This document shows positions 62,606 through 64,000 of a stretch of 64,000 nt of DNA, piece by piece (positions within the stretch are counted from its first letter, which is position 1; the number at the start of each line of letters is the position of its first letter). Location: the NCBI RefSeq assembly GCF_019396385.1, contig NZ_JAHKRN010000006.1:62001-126000 (forward strand), given 5' to 3'. Both the position numbers and the translations under genes were made by a program. This stretch comes from Nonomuraea harbinensis (GTDB lineage Bacteria; Actinomycetota; Actinomycetes; Streptosporangiales; Streptosporangiaceae). Under the pieces are notes generated by a model. The model was given only the letters and a program-made list of their open reading frames with translations, was not told the DNA's origin and ran no database searches.

Positions 62606-64000
62606 ATGTCAGAGGGGCTGCATGGCCGAGCCGCCGAGCTGGACGCCGTGCGGCTGCTGCTGGACGCGGCGCGGGCCGGCGACGGCGGCGCGCTGGTGCT
62701 GGCGGGACCGCCGGGCATCGGCAAGACCGCCGTGCTCGGCCGGGCCACGTCCATGGCCGGTGAGTTCGCCGTCCTGCGCGCCCGCGGGGTGCCGCAGGAG
62801 GCGCGGCTGGCCGGGTCCGGGCTGCACGCGCTGCTGCGGCCGGTGGCGCGGCTGGTCCGGTCGCCGGTGCTGGCGCGGGCGCTGCGGCGGGGTACGGCCG
62901 GGGACGGGATGGCGTTGCCCGCCGCGGTGCTGGAGTTCCTGACGGAGCTGGCGGCGGCCGAGCCGGTGCTGGTGTGCGTGGACGACCTGCACCTGCTCGA
63001 CGAGGTCAGCAGGGAGGCGCTGTGCTTCGCGGCCAGGAGGGTGACGGGCGAGCGGATCGCCTTGCTGCTGGCGGTGCGGGACGCGGCCGGGCTGCCGGAG
63101 GACGTGCCCGTGCGGGTGCTGGAAGGACTGGATCCCGCCGCGTGCCGGGCGCTCGCCCACGAGCTGGCGGCGGGCGCGCTCCCGGACGACCTGCGCACCT
63201 GCCTGGCGCGACTGGCCGGAGGCAACCCGCTGGCCTGGCGCGAGCTCGTCGGATCGCTGACGCCCGAGCAGCTCGCCGGGCTGGCCGCGCCGCCCACGGG
63301 CCTCCCGCCGGGCGGGCGTCTGCACCGCGCGCACGCCGAGCGGCTGGCCCGGCTCCCGGAAGCCACCCGGTTCCTGCTCCTCCTGCTCGCCGCCCATCCG
63401 GGGCTGAACGCCGAGACTCTCCGCCGGCGACCCGCCCAGGAGTCCGGCGCCGAGGCGCGGCTGCACCGCGAACTCCTGGCCGCCGGGCCGCCCGCCGTCC
63501 TGGCGCCGGCCGAGCGCGCGGGGTTGATCAGGGCGGAGGGCGGGCGGTACGGCTTCGCGGACGAGACGGTGCGTGCCGTCGCCTACGCGGAGGCGCCGCC
63601 GGCCCGCAGGCGCGCGGCGCACGCCCTGCTGGGCAGGCTCCTCGACGGCGACCGGCACCGGCTCGCCCGCGCCTGGCACCGCGCGCACGCCCTGGACGGG
63701 CCGCCCGATCAGCTCGCCGCCGAGCTGGCCGCCGCCGCGTCCGCCGCCACCGCGCGGGGTTACCCGGGCAGGTCCGCCGCGTACGAGCACGCCGCCGAGC
63801 TGACCGGCGTCGAGGAGCGCAGGACGGAGTGGCTGGCCGCGGCCGCCCGCCACGCCTGGGTGTCCGGTGACGTGCCCCGGGCCAGGTGGCTGCTCGCGCA
63901 GCCGAGGCACCCTCTGGAGGGCCAGGCCCAGCTCATGCGCGGCAGGCTGGAGCTGTTGAGCGGTCACGCCGACAGCGCCAGGGACAAGCTGCTGACCGCG
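62606..64000 (+). CDS. LuxR-type (LAL) ATPase regulator, 5' part
   Basis: The first 465 codons of a large ATP-binding regulator cut by the window end. It begins MSEGLHGRAAELDAVRLLL, with Walker A LAGPPGIGKTAVLGR and Walker B VLVCVDDLHLLD; the rest is an alpha-helical, Ala/Leu/Arg-rich region with TPR-like repeats. This is the layout of LAL family activators, which end in a LuxR HTH; that part is not in the window. ATG 62606 has no strong binding site. The pathway is unknown. Confidence 0.83.
   Translation, partial: MSEGLHGRAAELDAVRLLLDAARAGDGGALVLAGPPGIGKTAVLGRATSMAGEFAVLRARGVPQEARLAGSGLHALLRPVARLVRSPVLARALRRGTAGDGMALPAAVLEFLTELAAAEPVLVCVDDLHLLDEVSREALCFAARRVTGERIALLLAVRDAAGLPEDVPVRVLEGLDPAACRALAHELAAGALPDDLRTCLARLAGGNPLAWRELVGSLTPEQLAGLAAPPTGLPPGGRLHRAHAERLARLPEATRFLLLLLAAHPGLNAETLRRRPAQESGAEARLHRELLAAGPPAVLAPAERAGLIRAEGGRYGFADETVRAVAYAEAPPARRRAAHALLGRLLDGDRHRLARAWHRAHALDGPPDQLAAELAAAASAATARGYPGRSAAYEHAAELTGVEERRTEWLAAAARHAWVSGDVPRARWLLAQPRHPLEGQAQLMRGRLELLSGHADSARDKLLTA

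Overview
This window is chromosomal DNA of a high-GC actinomycete. The evidence is roughly 70% GC by eye, frequent GTG and TTG starts, mycothiol biosynthesis (mshB), Mrp/TatB/HtrA/SigE genes in actinobacterial order, and DUF3107, DUF3117 and DUF6758-type proteins. The gene content suggests a Streptosporangiales member (Nonomuraea-like); this is inference, because there is no rRNA in the window. I see no insertion sequence, prophage, CRISPR array, tRNA or rRNA.

Layout. 1-4.7 kb: the end of a LigD-type repair polymerase, a small acidic protein, a TetR regulator, a DUF3107 protein, a ferritin-like protein and a DEAD-box RNA helicase; the TetR-DUF3107-ferritin-like-helicase order resembles M. tuberculosis Rv3208-Rv3211. 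4.8-8.5 kb: alpha/beta hydrolase, RecB-like nuclease, a metallo-beta-lactamase-fold protein lacking several metal ligands, a zinc-ribbon DUF6758 protein and a Nudix hydrolase. 8.6-16.9 kb: a very large membrane-anchored beta-propeller protein, a CAAX-type membrane protease, a secreted protein paired with a b561-like membrane protein, a CoA-ester lyase and an EamA exporter. 17-30.6 kb: a block that resembles in content and partly in order the M. tuberculosis Rv1205-Rv1232c region (MgtE-CBS, DUF1003, mrp, tatB, htrA, rseA, sigE, O-methyltransferase, pepA, DUF3117, tagA, DivIVA-like, LOG), interrupted by a paaX-paaG pair. 30.8-36 kb: three succinylase-route diaminopimelate genes (dapE, dapD, dapC) with fdxA, a transglycosylase-like protein and a DUF4178 protein.

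36-46 kb is the most unusual region. An orphan ABC substrate-binding lipoprotein and a methyltransferase are followed by three co-directional large genes. Two are paralogs with matching N- and C-terminal domains (one carrying a sigma-region-4-like helix-turn-helix and winged-helix modules, the other a long acidic repeat region), and they flank an SF1 helicase. A cysteinyl-tRNA-synthetase-like protein without the HIGH and KMSKS motifs follows directly. I regard this as the best candidate for an undescribed system.

46-64 kb: penicillin acylase family enzyme, UlaG-like metallohydrolase, small HExxH protein, secreted VDPT-repeat protein, DUF6113-mshB, S9 and S33 peptidases, two ABC exporter half-genes whose nucleotide-binding motifs are mutually complementary, an APH-fold kinase, an AAA ATPase with a nuclease-like tail, and the start of a large LuxR-type (LAL) ATPase regulator cut by the window end.

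Regulation. Many starts have no Shine-Dalgarno but carry a TAnnnT box 6-8 nt upstream, which suggests leaderless transcripts. Three such starts form compact divergent pairs with only 33-42 bp between start codons.
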